Assembly (NCBI GenBank): GCA_963800865.1 | Contig: CAWDCL010000002.1 | Coordinates: forward strand, 680,870 to 744,869 | Origin: JALOKP01 sp963800865 | GTDB lineage: Bacteria > Acidobacteriota > Polarisedimenticolia > J045 | Reading direction: 5' to 3' | Length of the DNA: 64,000 nucleotides | In this document: one piece after another, positions 53,578 through 63,699 of the stretch | How the letters are laid out: each line of letters starts with the position of its first letter | How positions within the stretch are numbered: the first letter of the stretch is position 1 | Program-made: the position numbers and the translations under genes | Notes under the pieces: model-generated | What the model was told of the DNA's origin: nothing | Databases searched by the model: none | What the model saw: only the letters and a program-made list of their open reading frames with translations

Positions 53578-54761
53578 ACGAGCCGCTCGCGATCGGCATC
53601 GTCTGCTTCCCGAGCCTCGGCGGCAGCGGCATCGTGGCCTCGGAGCTGGCGCTCGGTCTCGCGCGGCGCGGCCACCGGATCCACCTGATCGCGTCGTCGC
53701 GGCCGAGCCGGGAGCTGCCGCCCTGCGCCAACGAGACCTTCCACGAGGTCCGCGTGCCGCCCTACCCGCTGTTCGAACACGCGCCCTACGCGCTGGCCGT
53801 GGCCTCGACGATCGCCGAGGTCGCGCGGACCCGCGGGCTCGACCTGGTCCAGGTCCACTACGCCGTGCCGCACGCCACCAGCGCGCTCCTGGCCCGGCAG
53901 GTGCTCGAGGCGGGCGGGACGCGGTCGCCGGCGCTGGTCGCCTCGCTGCACGGCACCGACGTCACGCGAATCGGCTCCGATCCCGCCTACCGCCCCGTGA
54001 CGGCCTACGCCGTCGCCGCAGCCGACGGGATCACGGTCCCGTCCGACTTCCTGCGGCGCGAGGCCCGGCGCTGCCTCGGCATCCCCGAGTCGCAGCCGAT
54101 CGACGTGCTGCCGAACTTCGTCGACACCGACCACTACGCGCCGTCCCCGCTTCGCCTCCCCGAGCGCCTGGCGACGCTGTTCCCCGCGCCGGCAACAGCG
54201 GGCACATCCTACCTGTTCCACGTCAGCAATTTCCGCGAGGTCAAGCGCGTGCCGGAGCTGATGGAGGTGCTGGCTCACGTGCGCCGCGAGCGTCCGGCGC
54301 GGCTGGTCCTGGTCGGCGACGGCCCCTCGCGGGGGGCCGCGATCGAGCGGGCCGACGCGCTGGGTGTCAGCGACGCGGTCGTATTCCTCGGCCGGCGCGG
54401 CGAGTTCGTCGAGTACCTGCAGCACGCCGACGCTTTCGTGCTGCCCAGCGAGACCGAGAGCTTCGGCGTCGCCGCGTTGGAGGCCCAGAGCGCCGGCGTG
54501 CCGGTCTTCGCGTACCGCGTCGGCGGCATTCCCGAGGTAATCGTCGACGGGGTCACCGGATGCCTGGTGGAGCCGCACGACCCCGAGCGCCTGGCGCAGG
54601 CGCTGCTCGACGTGCTCGACGACCCCGCGCGCCGCGACGCGATGGCCCGGGAGGCGCGCACCCACGCCGTCGCGCACTTCGCCGAGCCGGCCGCCTTCGA
54701 TCGCTACGAAGCCTACTTCCGGCGCGTGATCGAGCGCAGCCGGGCCCGGGACACCCGATGA
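53574..54761 (+). CDS. bshA: Bacillithiol glycosyltransferase BshA
   Basis: A 395-aa GT4-type glycosyltransferase. N-terminal IGIVCFPSLGGSGIVASELA and the conserved VQVHYAVPHATSALLARQV; donor-binding motif ETESFGVAALEAQSAGVPVF. It joins GlcNAc from UDP-GlcNAc to malate, the first step of the pathway. Overlaps both neighbours by ATGA. Confidence 0.9.
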   Translation: MNEPLAIGIVCFPSLGGSGIVASELALGLARRGHRIHLIASSRPSRELPPCANETFHEVRVPPYPLFEHAPYALAVASTIAEVARTRGLDLVQVHYAVPHATSALLARQVLEAGGTRSPALVASLHGTDVTRIGSDPAYRPVTAYAVAAADGITVPSDFLRREARRCLGIPESQPIDVLPNFVDTDHYAPSPLRLPERLATLFPAPATAGTSYLFHVSNFREVKRVPELMEVLAHVRRERPARLVLVGDGPSRGAAIERADALGVSDAVVFLGRRGEFVEYLQHADAFVLPSETESFGVAALEAQSAGVPVFAYRVGGIPEVIVDGVTGCLVEPHDPERLAQALLDVLDDPARRDAMAREARTHAVAHFAEPAAFDRYEAYFRRVIERSRARDTR

Positions 54762-57235
54762 CCAAGCCGCTTCCCGCCCTCGCCGCGACGGCCGCCGCTC
54801 TCGTCGCAGCGGTGCTCCCCGCTGCCGCCGCGGAGCCTCTCATGCACGCCGGACACCTCGCTCACGAACTCGACCGCGTCGCCTGCACCGGCCGCGTGCT
54901 CTACGTCGCGGCCCACCCCGACGACGAGAACACGCGCCTTCTCGCCTACCTCGCCAACGGCCGGCACCTGGCTGCCGCGTACCTCGCAATGACCCGCGGC
55001 GGTGGCGGCCAGAACCTGATCGGCGCCGAGCAGGGAGACCTGCTCGACGTGATCCGCACGGAAGAACTGCTCGCCGCCCGGCGCACCGACGGGGCGCAGC
55101 AGCGCTTCACGCGGATGCGCGACTTCGGCTACTCGAAGACCGCGGCCGAGACGCTGGCTCTCTGGGACCACGACGAGGCGCTGGCCGACGTGGTCTGGGT
55201 GATCCGCACATTCCAGCCCGATGTGATCATCACCCGCTTCGACGAGAATCCGCCCAACCACGGTCACCACACCGCCTCGGCGACCCTCGCGCGCGAGGCC
55301 TTCACCGCGGCGGCCGACCCGAAGCGCTTCCCCGAGCAGCTGAAGAACGGCGTCGGGCCCTGGCAGGCCGATCGCCTGCTCCGCAACCAGGGACTATGGC
55401 GCGGCGACCCTCCGCCGGAAGGCGCGCTCAAGCTCGATGTTGGCGCCTACGATCCCCGGCTGGGCCTCGGCTACGGCGAGCTGGCCGCGCTCTCGCGCAG
55501 CCAGCACCGCAGCCAGGGCTTCGGCGTGCCGGGCCAGCGCGGCGAGATCCTCGAGTACTTCGTCCCGCTTGCCGGCACGAAGCCTGCGGGCGACGTCTTC
55601 GAGGGGCTCGACCTGGGGTGGGGCCGCTTCGGTGCGCCCGCGGCGCCGCTGACCGCGGCGCTCGAGCGGGCCCGCGCGGCGCTGGAGCGCGATGCGCCGG
55701 AGCGCGCGATCCCCGCGCTGCTCGACGCCCACCGCGCGCTGGACGCGCTGCCCGACGTGGTCCGCGTGCGCGACGCGCGGCGCGCGCTCGAGCACCTGGT
55801 CGCGTCGGCCGCGGGACTCTTCGTGCGGGTCACCGCCGCCTCCCCGACCGCCGCGCCCGGCACCGAGGTCAAGCTGGAACTGGAGGTCGTGCTGGGCCGC
55901 CCCGCGGTGGTCGTGCTGCAGCGGGTCGAGTTCCCCTTCGCGGCGCCGCTCGAGCCGGCCGCCAAACTCACCGCGAACGAGCGGCGGACCTTTCCGCAAA
56001 CGGTCAAGCTTCCCGCCGACACGCCGGTCTCGGTCCCGTACTGGCTCGCCGCGCCCGGCACGCGCGGCCGCCAGGCGGTCACCGACCCGCGCCTGGTCGG
56101 CGAGCCGCTCGGCCCGCCCGCCCTGGGCGTCACGGCGCACTTCCTCTTCGGCGACCGGCCGGTGACGGTCTCCGTGCCGGTCGAGCACGCTACGGTCGAT
56201 CCGGTGCTCGGCGAGCGGCTGCGGCCCTTCCTGGTCGTGCCTCCGGCGACCGTGACCCCCGCGCGCGAGGCGACGATGGTCGTCAACGGCCGCGCCGCCC
56301 ACGTCGCGCTGCGCGTGCGCGCCGGCCGCGACGGCCTCTCCGGCGAGGTCGCGCTGCCGCTTCCTGCCGGTTGGAAGGCCGAGCCGGCGGCGCATCCGGT
56401 CGCGCTCGCGAAGGCGGGCGAGGAAACGACCGTCACCTTCACCGTGACCGCGCCCGCGGCCGCGGGCCCGATCGAGGTGATGCCGGTGTTCGTGGCCGAC
56501 GGCCGGCGATGGTCCTTCGCCGAGTCGACGATCGACTACCCGCACATCCCGGTGCAGCTCGTGCTGCGGCCCGCGACGCTCCGCCTCGCGCCGCTCGCGA
56601 TCACGCTTCCTTCCGGCACGATCGGCTACATCTCCGGGTCCGGCGACTCCGTCGCCGAGGATCTCGCGCACGTCGGCGCCTCCGTCGTGGTGCTCGACGA
56701 AGAAACCGTTCGCGACGGCGACCTCTCGCGCTTCGCAGCGATCGTGGTCGGGATCCGCGCCTACAACACGCGCTCCTTCCTGCGGGATCTCCACCCGCAG
56801 CTGATGGCGTTCGTCGAGCAGGGTGGCACGCTGCTGGTGCAGTACAGCACCAACAGCCGCATCTCGCCGATGGAGTCGCAGATCGGCCCCTTCCCGTTCG
56901 AGATCAGCCGCGACCGCATCACCGACGAGACCGCGGCGGTGACGCTGCGTGCTCCCGGCGATCCCGCGCTGCGCGCTCCCAATGCGATCGGCGCCCCCGA
57001 CTTCGAGGGGTGGGTGCAGGAGCGCGGGATCTACTTCGCCGCCAAGTGGGACGAGCGGTACACGCCGCTCTTCGCCTTCGCCGATCCGGGCGAGGAGCCG
57101 CTCGAGGGGAGCACGATCGTCGCCCGCTACGGCAAGGGGCGGTTCGTCTACACCGGACTGGCCTTCTTCCGGCAGCTCCCGGCCGGCGTCCCCGGCGCCT
57201 ACCGGCTGCTCGCCAACCTGGTGGCGAAGGACTGA
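54758..57235 (+). CDS. Secreted LmbE/PIG-L family protein, large
   Basis: An 825-aa protein. Signal peptide (ATAAALVAAVLPAAAA), then a LmbE/PIG-L domain: VLYVAAHPDDENTRLLAYLA and NPPNHGHHTASATLARE (metal ligands). The C-terminal half contains NPCBM-associated/NEW3-like and ThuA/GATase-like parts (TLLVQYSTNSRISPMES). It is likely a periplasmic deacetylase of GlcNAc-containing compounds, perhaps bacillithiol conjugates. Overlaps bshA by ATGA. Confidence 0.8.
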   Translation: MTKPLPALAATAAALVAAVLPAAAAEPLMHAGHLAHELDRVACTGRVLYVAAHPDDENTRLLAYLANGRHLAAAYLAMTRGGGGQNLIGAEQGDLLDVIRTEELLAARRTDGAQQRFTRMRDFGYSKTAAETLALWDHDEALADVVWVIRTFQPDVIITRFDENPPNHGHHTASATLAREAFTAAADPKRFPEQLKNGVGPWQADRLLRNQGLWRGDPPPEGALKLDVGAYDPRLGLGYGELAALSRSQHRSQGFGVPGQRGEILEYFVPLAGTKPAGDVFEGLDLGWGRFGAPAAPLTAALERARAALERDAPERAIPALLDAHRALDALPDVVRVRDARRALEHLVASAAGLFVRVTAASPTAAPGTEVKLELEVVLGRPAVVVLQRVEFPFAAPLEPAAKLTANERRTFPQTVKLPADTPVSVPYWLAAPGTRGRQAVTDPRLVGEPLGPPALGVTAHFLFGDRPVTVSVPVEHATVDPVLGERLRPFLVVPPATVTPAREATMVVNGRAAHVALRVRAGRDGLSGEVALPLPAGWKAEPAAHPVALAKAGEETTVTFTVTAPAAAGPIEVMPVFVADGRRWSFAESTIDYPHIPVQLVLRPATLRLAPLAITLPSGTIGYISGSGDSVAEDLAHVGASVVVLDEETVRDGDLSRFAAIVVGIRAYNTRSFLRDLHPQLMAFVEQGGTLLVQYSTNSRISPMESQIGPFPFEISRDRITDETAAVTLRAPGDPALRAPNAIGAPDFEGWVQERGIYFAAKWDERYTPLFAFADPGEEPLEGSTIVARYGKGRFVYTGLAFFRQLPAGVPGAYRLLANLVAKD

Positions 57236-57238
57236 TCG

Positions 57239-57412
57239 ATGGGCGCGCCCGAGCCTCACGGACCCTCCGGTCGGTCCCGCGCCGTCGACGGCGCCGGTCC
57301 CAAGGACCTGCCCCCGCTGCTCGGCAGCTGGCGCAACGTCTACATCCTGCTGGTCGGTGAGCTGGCGCTGCTGGTCGCCGCCTTCGCGCTGCTCGCCTGG
57401 TGGGCCACGTGA
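57239..57412 (+). CDS. 57-aa single-helix membrane protein
   Basis: ATG 3 bp after the LmbE stop. The N-terminus is polar (MGAPEPHGPSGRSRAVDG); one helix VYILLVGELALLVAAFALLA ends at WWAT. Its stop overlaps the symporter GTG (GTGA), which strongly supports a real gene. It may be an accessory subunit of the symporter. Confidence 0.65.
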   Translation: MGAPEPHGPSGRSRAVDGAGPKDLPPLLGSWRNVYILLVGELALLVAAFALLAWWAT

Positions 57413-59115
57413 CCGCGCTCGACTGGGCGGTGCTGGTCGGGACGCTCGGCTTCATCGCGATCTACGGTGCGTGGAAGTCCCGCGACGTGCGCGACATCGA
57501 CGGTTACCTGCGCGGCGGCAACACCCTCGCGTGGCCGACGATCGGGCTCTCGATCATGGCGACTCAGGCCAGCGCGATCACTTTCCTTTCGACGCCCGGC
57601 CAGGCCTACCAGGACGGGATGCGCTTCGTGCAGTTCTACCTGGGCCTGCCGCTGGCGATGATCGTGATCGCCGCGGTCTTCGTGCCGATCTTCCACCGGC
57701 TCAAGGTCTACACCGCGTACGAGTACCTCGAACACCGCTTCGATGGGCGGGTCCGCACGCTGGGCGCGCTGCTGTTCCTGATCCAGCGCGGGCTTGCGGC
57801 CGGGATCACGATCTACGCCCCCTCGATCATCCTCAGCACGGTGCTGGGCTGGCCGCTGCACCTGACCAACCTCGGGATGGGGCTCTTCGTCGTCGCCTAC
57901 ACCGTCTCCGGCGGGACGCGCGCCGTCAGCCAGACCCAGAAGCAGCAGATGATCGTGATGCTCTCCGGAATGGCGGTGGCCGGCATCGTGATCGTGTTCA
58001 ACCTTCCCGACTCGGTCTCGTTGCCGCACGCCGTCAAGCTCGCGGGCGCGCTCGACCGGATGAACCCGATCAGCTTCGAGCTCAACCTCGAGAGCCGATA
58101 CAACTTCTGGTCGGGGATCACGGGGGGCTTCTTCCTGGCGCTCGCCTACTTCGGCACCGACCAGTCGCAGGTCGGCCGCTACCTGGCCGGCCGCTCGGTG
58201 ACCGAGATCAGGCTGGGCCTCGTCTTCAACGGCATCTTCAAGATCCCGATGCAGTTCGGGATCCTTCTCATCGGCGTGCTGGTCTTCGTCTTCTACCTCT
58301 TCACGCCGCCGCCGATCTTCTTCAACACCCCGGCGCTCGAGCGGGTGGCCCAGGGGCCGTACGCCGGGCAGCTGGCCGCGCTCGAGCAGCGCTACGACGG
58401 CGCCTTCGCGGCGCAGCGCGAGGCGGCGGGCTCCTACGTGGCGGCGCTCGAGCGCGGCAGCGGCGAGGAGCCGGCAAAGGCCGCGCTGCGTGAGGCCCAC
58501 GCCGCGACGCAGCAGCTCCGCGAGGAGGCCAGGCAGCTGGTTGCGCAGGCCGTCCCCAGCGCCGAGACGAAGGATGCGGACTACGTCTTCATCTCGTTCG
58601 TGCTGCGTTACCTGCCGAGCGGGATCGTCGGACTCCTGATCGCGGTGATCCTCTGCGCCGCCATGAGCTCGGTCTCGAGCGAGCTCGCGGCGCTGGGCAG
58701 CACCAGCGTCATCGACCTCTACAAGCGCTTCGGGCCGGCCGCCGCCCGCGTCACCTCGCCCCGCGTCGACCTGCTGGTCTCCAAGGCCTTCACCGTGCTC
58801 TGGGGCTTCGTCGCGGTCGGCTTCGCGACCTTCGCGTCGCTGCTCGACAACCTGATCCAGGCGGTCAACATCCTCGGTTCGATCTTCTACGGTACGGTGC
58901 TCGGGCTGTTCGTGGTGGCCTTCTTCTTCAAGCGCGTCACCGCGACGCCGGTCCTGGTAGGCGCGCTGGTCGCACAGGCTGCGGTGATCGCCCTCTTCTT
59001 CGCGTCCGAGCTTGGGTTCCTCTGGTACAACGTCGTGGGATGCGGGCTGGTGGTGCTGGTCTCGACGGTGCTCGAGGCGCTGGGCGCCGGCTCGGGCCGA
59101 CGCCCCGACCGCTAG
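57409..59115 (+). CDS. Sodium:solute symporter family protein
   Basis: A 568-aa protein with about 13 helices. SIMATQASAITFLSTPGQAY and LAYFGTDQSQVGRYLAGRSV are SSS-family patterns. An extended loop (about 310-385) before the LRYLPSGIVGLLIAVILCAA helix is characteristic of the Bacteroidota/Acidobacteriota SSS group. It presumably imports a solute linked to the thiol operon; the substrate is unknown. GTG at 57409 overlaps the upstream stop. Confidence 0.85.
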   Translation: MTALDWAVLVGTLGFIAIYGAWKSRDVRDIDGYLRGGNTLAWPTIGLSIMATQASAITFLSTPGQAYQDGMRFVQFYLGLPLAMIVIAAVFVPIFHRLKVYTAYEYLEHRFDGRVRTLGALLFLIQRGLAAGITIYAPSIILSTVLGWPLHLTNLGMGLFVVAYTVSGGTRAVSQTQKQQMIVMLSGMAVAGIVIVFNLPDSVSLPHAVKLAGALDRMNPISFELNLESRYNFWSGITGGFFLALAYFGTDQSQVGRYLAGRSVTEIRLGLVFNGIFKIPMQFGILLIGVLVFVFYLFTPPPIFFNTPALERVAQGPYAGQLAALEQRYDGAFAAQREAAGSYVAALERGSGEEPAKAALREAHAATQQLREEARQLVAQAVPSAETKDADYVFISFVLRYLPSGIVGLLIAVILCAAMSSVSSELAALGSTSVIDLYKRFGPAAARVTSPRVDLLVSKAFTVLWGFVAVGFATFASLLDNLIQAVNILGSIFYGTVLGLFVVAFFFKRVTATPVLVGALVAQAAVIALFFASELGFLWYNVVGCGLVVLVSTVLEALGAGSGRRPDR

Positions 59116-59145
59116 CCGCTCCCCCCTGTTGTGGGCCACCGATCC

Positions 59146-60039
59146 TGGATCGCGGCTGGGCGCGGCTTTCGCCGTCGCGCCCGGGGTTCGAAGCGCGGCT
59201 GATGATGCGCCGGCCGCCGCCCGGATCATGTAGGCGAGGAAGGCGCTCATCGCATTGGCGGTGGGCCGGCCGCGGAACGCGCGGACGCCCACGATCCGGC
59301 GCGAGAAGTGATCGACACCGACGGCGAACCAGCAGCAGAGCGGCCAGCGCTGGGGAAGCGACCAAGGGAGCCACGGGATCCCGAACCCGGCGAGCGTCGG
59401 GACGGTGGTCAGGTCGACCAGCCAGATGTGGTTCGGGCGCGACGACCGGATGCGGCGCTCGCTGCGGACTGTCGCAGCAGGCGCCACGCGTCGGGGCCGT
59501 CGCTTCAGCATCCGGCGGACGGTGGTCCGCCCGAGAAGAAGCCCGGCGCGGGAGAGCACGGCGGCGAGCCGCGCCGTGCCCATCGCGGGGCACAGCACCC
59601 TCAGGCGCCGCACGAGGTGCGCGACGAGGTCCGGGAACTTGTTCACGGGCTTGGGTGTCTGGACGAGCGCCGATGGGCCGTCCGCGTCGAGCCGCATCAT
59701 ACAGGAGGCGACGGTCGCCTCCGTGACGAAGAACCGCTCGGCCGTCTGCGCGGCCGACCAGCCCCGATCCGCGCGGAGCTCGAGGATCGCGAGACGCTCC
59801 ACCGCCGGGTAGTGCGGACGCCGATGCGGCGGGACGCGCTCCAGGCGAGCGTCCTTCATGCGCAGCTCCTCGCGGAGCAAGTCCAGCTCGTGCTCCAGGC
59901 GGCCGGAGGCGGCGACGCGGTCGGTGGCCGCGAGCAGGGCGATCCGGGCCAGGGAGAGGGCGTGGAGCATGGCGGAGCGGGCCCACTGAGGCCAACGTGT
60001 GGGCAGTCGGAGCCTGAAGTCGCGCTCGCCCGACACCAT
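59146..60039 (-). pseudogene. Element C integrase-core transposase, truncated
   Basis: From ATG at 60039: MVSGERDFRLRLPTRWPQ, an HTH-like part (GWSAAQTAERFFVTEATVAS), then DDE-type LVDLTTVPTLAG and CWFAVGVDHFSRRIVGVRAF to SAFLAYMIR. After this the sequence jumps to a C-tip (CCACCGATCCTGGATCGCGG at 59146). The C-terminus, including the catalytic Glu, is missing. Its counterpart is seen at 63.85-64 kb. Confidence 0.75.
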
Positions 60040-60260
60040 CGAACCCTCCCCGGAGCTCCCATCCTCGGCCACGCTGCGGAGTATGATAAGTCTCTGCAGG
60101 GAAAGGATATGGAGGCACGGAGAGAGATCTCAAGAATCGCTGGCACACTACACCCGACCCTCACCCCGCGACGAAGCAGTGCGCTCCCGAGTGCAGCCGG
60201 CCAGCGATCCTGGATCGCGACTCGCGGCCCAGTCCGGTCTCGCGGTGCGCCTCCGCCGGC
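60040..60260. other. Element C flank and intergenic DNA
   Basis: From the transposase start to a second C-like tip (GCGATCCTGGATCGCG at about 60205). No gene seen. Confidence 0.4.
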
Positions 60261-62699
60261 CTATTCCGCGGCCTTCGTGCTCCGCGCGCTCCTCTCCAGC
60301 TTCTGCTGGTCGGCTACGGCCAGCTTCAGCTCGCCGAGGTCGACCACGAGCCTGTCGATCTGTCCCGTGAAGGCGAACGGTACGTCGTACGCCAGGCTCA
60401 CCGGCGTGCCGGTGTCCACGCCCAGGTCGAAGGTCTCGTCCATCGAGAAGCGGAAAGGCGTCGTGCGCTCGATCCGCCCCTGCGCCACCTGCCTGCCGTC
60501 CACGCTCAAGGTGCCGGTGCCGCCCTTGCCGATCCCTCCGCCGTCGTGCTTGAAGTCGAACACCACGGTGTGCTTGCCCGGCGCCACCGCCTCCCTGGCC
60601 GCGATCTCGAAGTGGACGACGTTCGCCATGTTGTAGTGGAACAGCGGCTTCCCCTTGTCGAACATCAGCGCGTACCCGCCGGACAGTCCACCCTGCGTCA
60701 CCAGCACGCCCTGTGCGTCGGCCTTGGGCAGGGCCACTTCGGCGGTGATGCGGAACGACCTGTTCTTGATGTCCGGCGCCGCACCCTCCGGAATCCGGCT
60801 TACGGCCCCGAAGTAGGTGAACTCCGAGCGCCCACGCGTGAGGCTGGGACGGTGCGCGGGGTCCATGCGCTCCGTGCCACTGTCGTCCAGCGGCAGCACG
60901 TTGTACTTGGCCGCCTCGGCATAGAACAGCAGTTGCAGGTCGTGGAGCCTCCCCGGCTCCTTGTCCGCCAGGTTGACCGCCTCGCTGAAGTCCTCCGCGA
61001 CGTGGTACAGCTCCCACTTGTACCCGTCGATCACGTCGACCCGCACGAACTTGCTCTGGTCCTCCCAGGTCCCGCCGTACGGAGGCGTGGTACAGGCGAG
61101 CCAGCCGTCGTGGTAGATGCCCCGGTGGCCGAAGACCTCGAAGTACTGCGTGCGGTGGGTCGAAGGGGCCTCGGGTTGATCGAACGTGTAGGCCAGGCTG
61201 ACGCCTTCGATCGGCTTCTGGGCCACGCCGTTGACGACCGCCGGCAGCTGCAACCCGGCCACTTCGAGGATCGTCGGCACCACGTCCGTCACGTGGTGCC
61301 ACTGGGAGCGGATACCGCCCCGGCCGCGGATGCCGGCCGGCCACGAGACCACCATCCCGTTCGAGGTGCCGCCGTAGTGCGAGGCGATCGTCTTGACCCA
61401 CTGGAACGGCGCGTTCATGGCGTGCGCCCAGCCGACCGGGTAGTGGTTGTGCGTCTTCCACGTGCCCAGGTCGGCCTTGTGCTTCAGGACCTCCCGGTAG
61501 TCCTCCGGGACCCAGTTCATCATGGCCATTTCGTTGAGCGAGCCTTGCAGCATGCCCTCGCCGCTCGCGCCGTTGTCGCCCACGATGTAGATCACCAGGG
61601 TGTTGTCGAGCAGGCCCATCCGGTCGATCGCGTCCAGCACCCGGCCGGCGTTGTAGTCGGCCTGCGACAGGTACCCCGCGTAGACCTGCATCATGTAGGC
61701 GAAGAGCTGCCTCTGCTCGGCGTTGTACGAGTCCCACGCCGGGATCCCCCGGCTGCGCTCGGTCAGCTTCGTGTCGGGCGGCGCGATACCCAGCTGCTTC
61801 TGCCGCGCCAGCGTCTCCTCGCGCACCTTGTCCCAGCCCCGGTCGAACCGCCCGTCGTACCTGGCGATCCACTCCTGTTTCGGATGATGCGGGGAGTGCG
61901 TCGCCCCGGGCGCGTAGTAGAGGAAGAACGGCTTGTCGGGGGCGGCGGCCTTCTGGCTGTGGATCCACTCGATGGCCCGGTCCGCGATGTCGTAGTCGAA
62001 GTTGTAGTCGGGGTTGCCGAGGTACGGCTCGATGGGCTTGGTCCCGTCGAAGACGGCAGGCCGCCACTGGCTCGTCTCGGCCCCGATGAACCCGTAGAAC
62101 TTCTCGAACCCCAGCCCGGTCGGCCAGAGGTCGAACGGGCCGGCCTGGCTGCTCTGCCAGTCGGGGACGTTGTGGTTCTTACCGAACCAGGCCGTGTTCC
62201 ACCCGCGCTGCCTGAGGATCTCGGCGATCGTCGCCGTCTCCCTGCCCATGACGCTGTCGTAGCCTGGATAGCCGGTGGCCAGCTCCATGATGTTCCCGGT
62301 GTGCACCGTGTGGTGGTTGCGGCCGGTGAGCAGCGCGGCGCGGGTCGGCGAGCAGATCGACGTCGTGTGGAACTGCGTGAAGCGCAGGCCACTCGCGGCC
62401 AGCCGGTCCAGAGTCGGGGTCAGGCAGGGCCCGCCGAACGTGCTCGAGGCGCCGTAGCCGACGTCGTCCAGGATGATCAGGACGATGTTCGGCGCTCCCG
62501 CGGGCGCCTTGACGGGCTGGGGGAAGTCCGGCGCGGAGTCCTTCACGGCCAGGCCGATCTGTCCCTTGAACGGCGCCGGCGGAGCGGGCAGCACCTCCTG
62601 GGCGAGCGCACCTCCGTGGAGGAGGATGGTCGACCCGAGCGCGGCGCACAGTGCAGCCAGGCGGCGAAGACGCAGGGGACTTACCACTAACGACTCCAT
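60261..62699 (-). CDS. Secreted arylsulfatase
   Basis: An 812-aa sulfatase. Signal peptide LAALCAALGSTILLHGGALA, then IVLIILDDVGYGASSTFGG (metal Asp pair), and SICSPTRAALLTGRNHHTVH (Cys about 116, CxPxR). DNGASGEG follows. The C-terminal domain (DTGTPVSLAYDVPFAFTGQI) matches the sulfatase at 41057. Same family, but this one is exported. ATG at 62699 with GGGAGGG; an upstream ATG at 62738 is less likely. Confidence 0.9.
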   Translation of the reverse strand: MESLVVSPLRLRRLAALCAALGSTILLHGGALAQEVLPAPPAPFKGQIGLAVKDSAPDFPQPVKAPAGAPNIVLIILDDVGYGASSTFGGPCLTPTLDRLAASGLRFTQFHTTSICSPTRAALLTGRNHHTVHTGNIMELATGYPGYDSVMGRETATIAEILRQRGWNTAWFGKNHNVPDWQSSQAGPFDLWPTGLGFEKFYGFIGAETSQWRPAVFDGTKPIEPYLGNPDYNFDYDIADRAIEWIHSQKAAAPDKPFFLYYAPGATHSPHHPKQEWIARYDGRFDRGWDKVREETLARQKQLGIAPPDTKLTERSRGIPAWDSYNAEQRQLFAYMMQVYAGYLSQADYNAGRVLDAIDRMGLLDNTLVIYIVGDNGASGEGMLQGSLNEMAMMNWVPEDYREVLKHKADLGTWKTHNHYPVGWAHAMNAPFQWVKTIASHYGGTSNGMVVSWPAGIRGRGGIRSQWHHVTDVVPTILEVAGLQLPAVVNGVAQKPIEGVSLAYTFDQPEAPSTHRTQYFEVFGHRGIYHDGWLACTTPPYGGTWEDQSKFVRVDVIDGYKWELYHVAEDFSEAVNLADKEPGRLHDLQLLFYAEAAKYNVLPLDDSGTERMDPAHRPSLTRGRSEFTYFGAVSRIPEGAAPDIKNRSFRITAEVALPKADAQGVLVTQGGLSGGYALMFDKGKPLFHYNMANVVHFEIAAREAVAPGKHTVVFDFKHDGGGIGKGGTGTLSVDGRQVAQGRIERTTPFRFSMDETFDLGVDTGTPVSLAYDVPFAFTGQIDRLVVDLGELKLAVADQQKLERSARSTKAAE

Positions 62700-63009
62700 G
62701 TGCCCTCCCTTGTTCGGAGTGGAGAGGACATCCGACATCGGATGTGGACCCCGGGGATCGGCCCGCTCGACGCAACGGCGCCGTGCGGACGCTCGACGGG
62801 CGAGCCCTGGTGGGAAAGCGAGAACATCGCCGCCACCTTCGACCGGACGACCCGCTCTCGCCGTCCCGTTACCGGCGATCAGCGCATCGTGGAAGACAGA
62901 AGCGAGGCTACGCCTGCTCTCCGGCAGGGGTCAATCGCTTCGACTCCATCATGGGAGGCGCGGGACGAGTTCGATACCGGCGATCCGCGAACAGGCTTTG
63001 CGGGCACTC
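62700..63009. other. Intergenic region between sulfatase and ScyD-like gene
   Basis: Upstream DNA of the sulfatase; no gene. No sigma-54 motif was found here. Confidence 0.4.
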
Positions 63010-63044
63010 CGAGGCCCCCACGGCGGCCGCCCGTGGGGGCCTCG
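63010..63044. terminator. Hairpin downstream of the ScyD-like gene
   Basis: CGAGGCCCCCACG and CGTGGGGGCCTCG form a perfect 13-bp stem with a 9-base loop, 44 bp beyond the minus-strand stop. No T-run. Confidence 0.55.
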
Positions 63045-63087
63045 ATTGAACGGTCCGGTTGCCGGCCAGCGGCGCAGTCAGTCAACT

Positions 63088-63699
63088 TCACCTCGACAAG
63101 GCGCCGCTGTCGGGCGTGAAGGTCACGGAGTTGATCGACACGTAGACCGCTCCGTGCTCCGGGCCAGCCGCGATGCCGCCGGGGAATGGGAGCTGGCCGC
63201 CGCCGAAACGGTCCAGCGCCAGCGGATTCGCGAACGGGATGCGCACGATGTCGCCCGGCGGCCCGCCCTCGCTGGGCTGGAACATCTCGGTGGCCCAGAA
63301 GTTGCCCTCCTGGTCGAAGGCGCAGCTCGTCACGGTCGTCAGCCCCGTAGCCCAAAGCTGCGCCGCGCCGAGGTAGTCCTCCGTGGTATCCGGATCGATG
63401 CGCCACACGTCGGAGTGGCCGGGGTCCTGTCCGAACCCGTTCTTCGCCAGGTTGAGCGTTCCGACGTAAAGGGCGCCGTCGGGGCCCTGCGCCACGCAGG
63501 TCGGCGTCGAGTCGCGCACGCCGTCGTTCGGAATGTATGCGATCACGCGGGTCGAACCGTCCACGCCGACCTCGCTGACCGTATTGGCGCCCGCGTCCGC
63601 GACAAAGACCCGCCACACGTCGCCGCGGCCTCCGTGGCGCCGCGTGACGAGCACCCCGTAGGGGTTCGAATCGGGAAAGTCATCCGGAAACAGGTAGGC
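63088..63699 (-). pseudogene. ScyD/ScyE family protein, N-terminally truncated
   Basis: From AYLFPDDFPDSNPYGVLVTR the protein reads VFVADAGANTVSEVG, QGPDGALYVGTLNLAKNGFG and WATEMFQPSEGGPPGDIVRI, a beta-propeller of the ScyD/ScyE type. The N-terminal part is cut at 63699 by a C repeat. Secreted family. Confidence 0.7.

Noticed and set aside
51203..53731. An 842-codon minus-strand frame opposite bshC/bshB1
   Set aside because: Antisense GC artefact; composition is low-complexity Arg/Gly/Ala and the plus strand encodes known enzymes.
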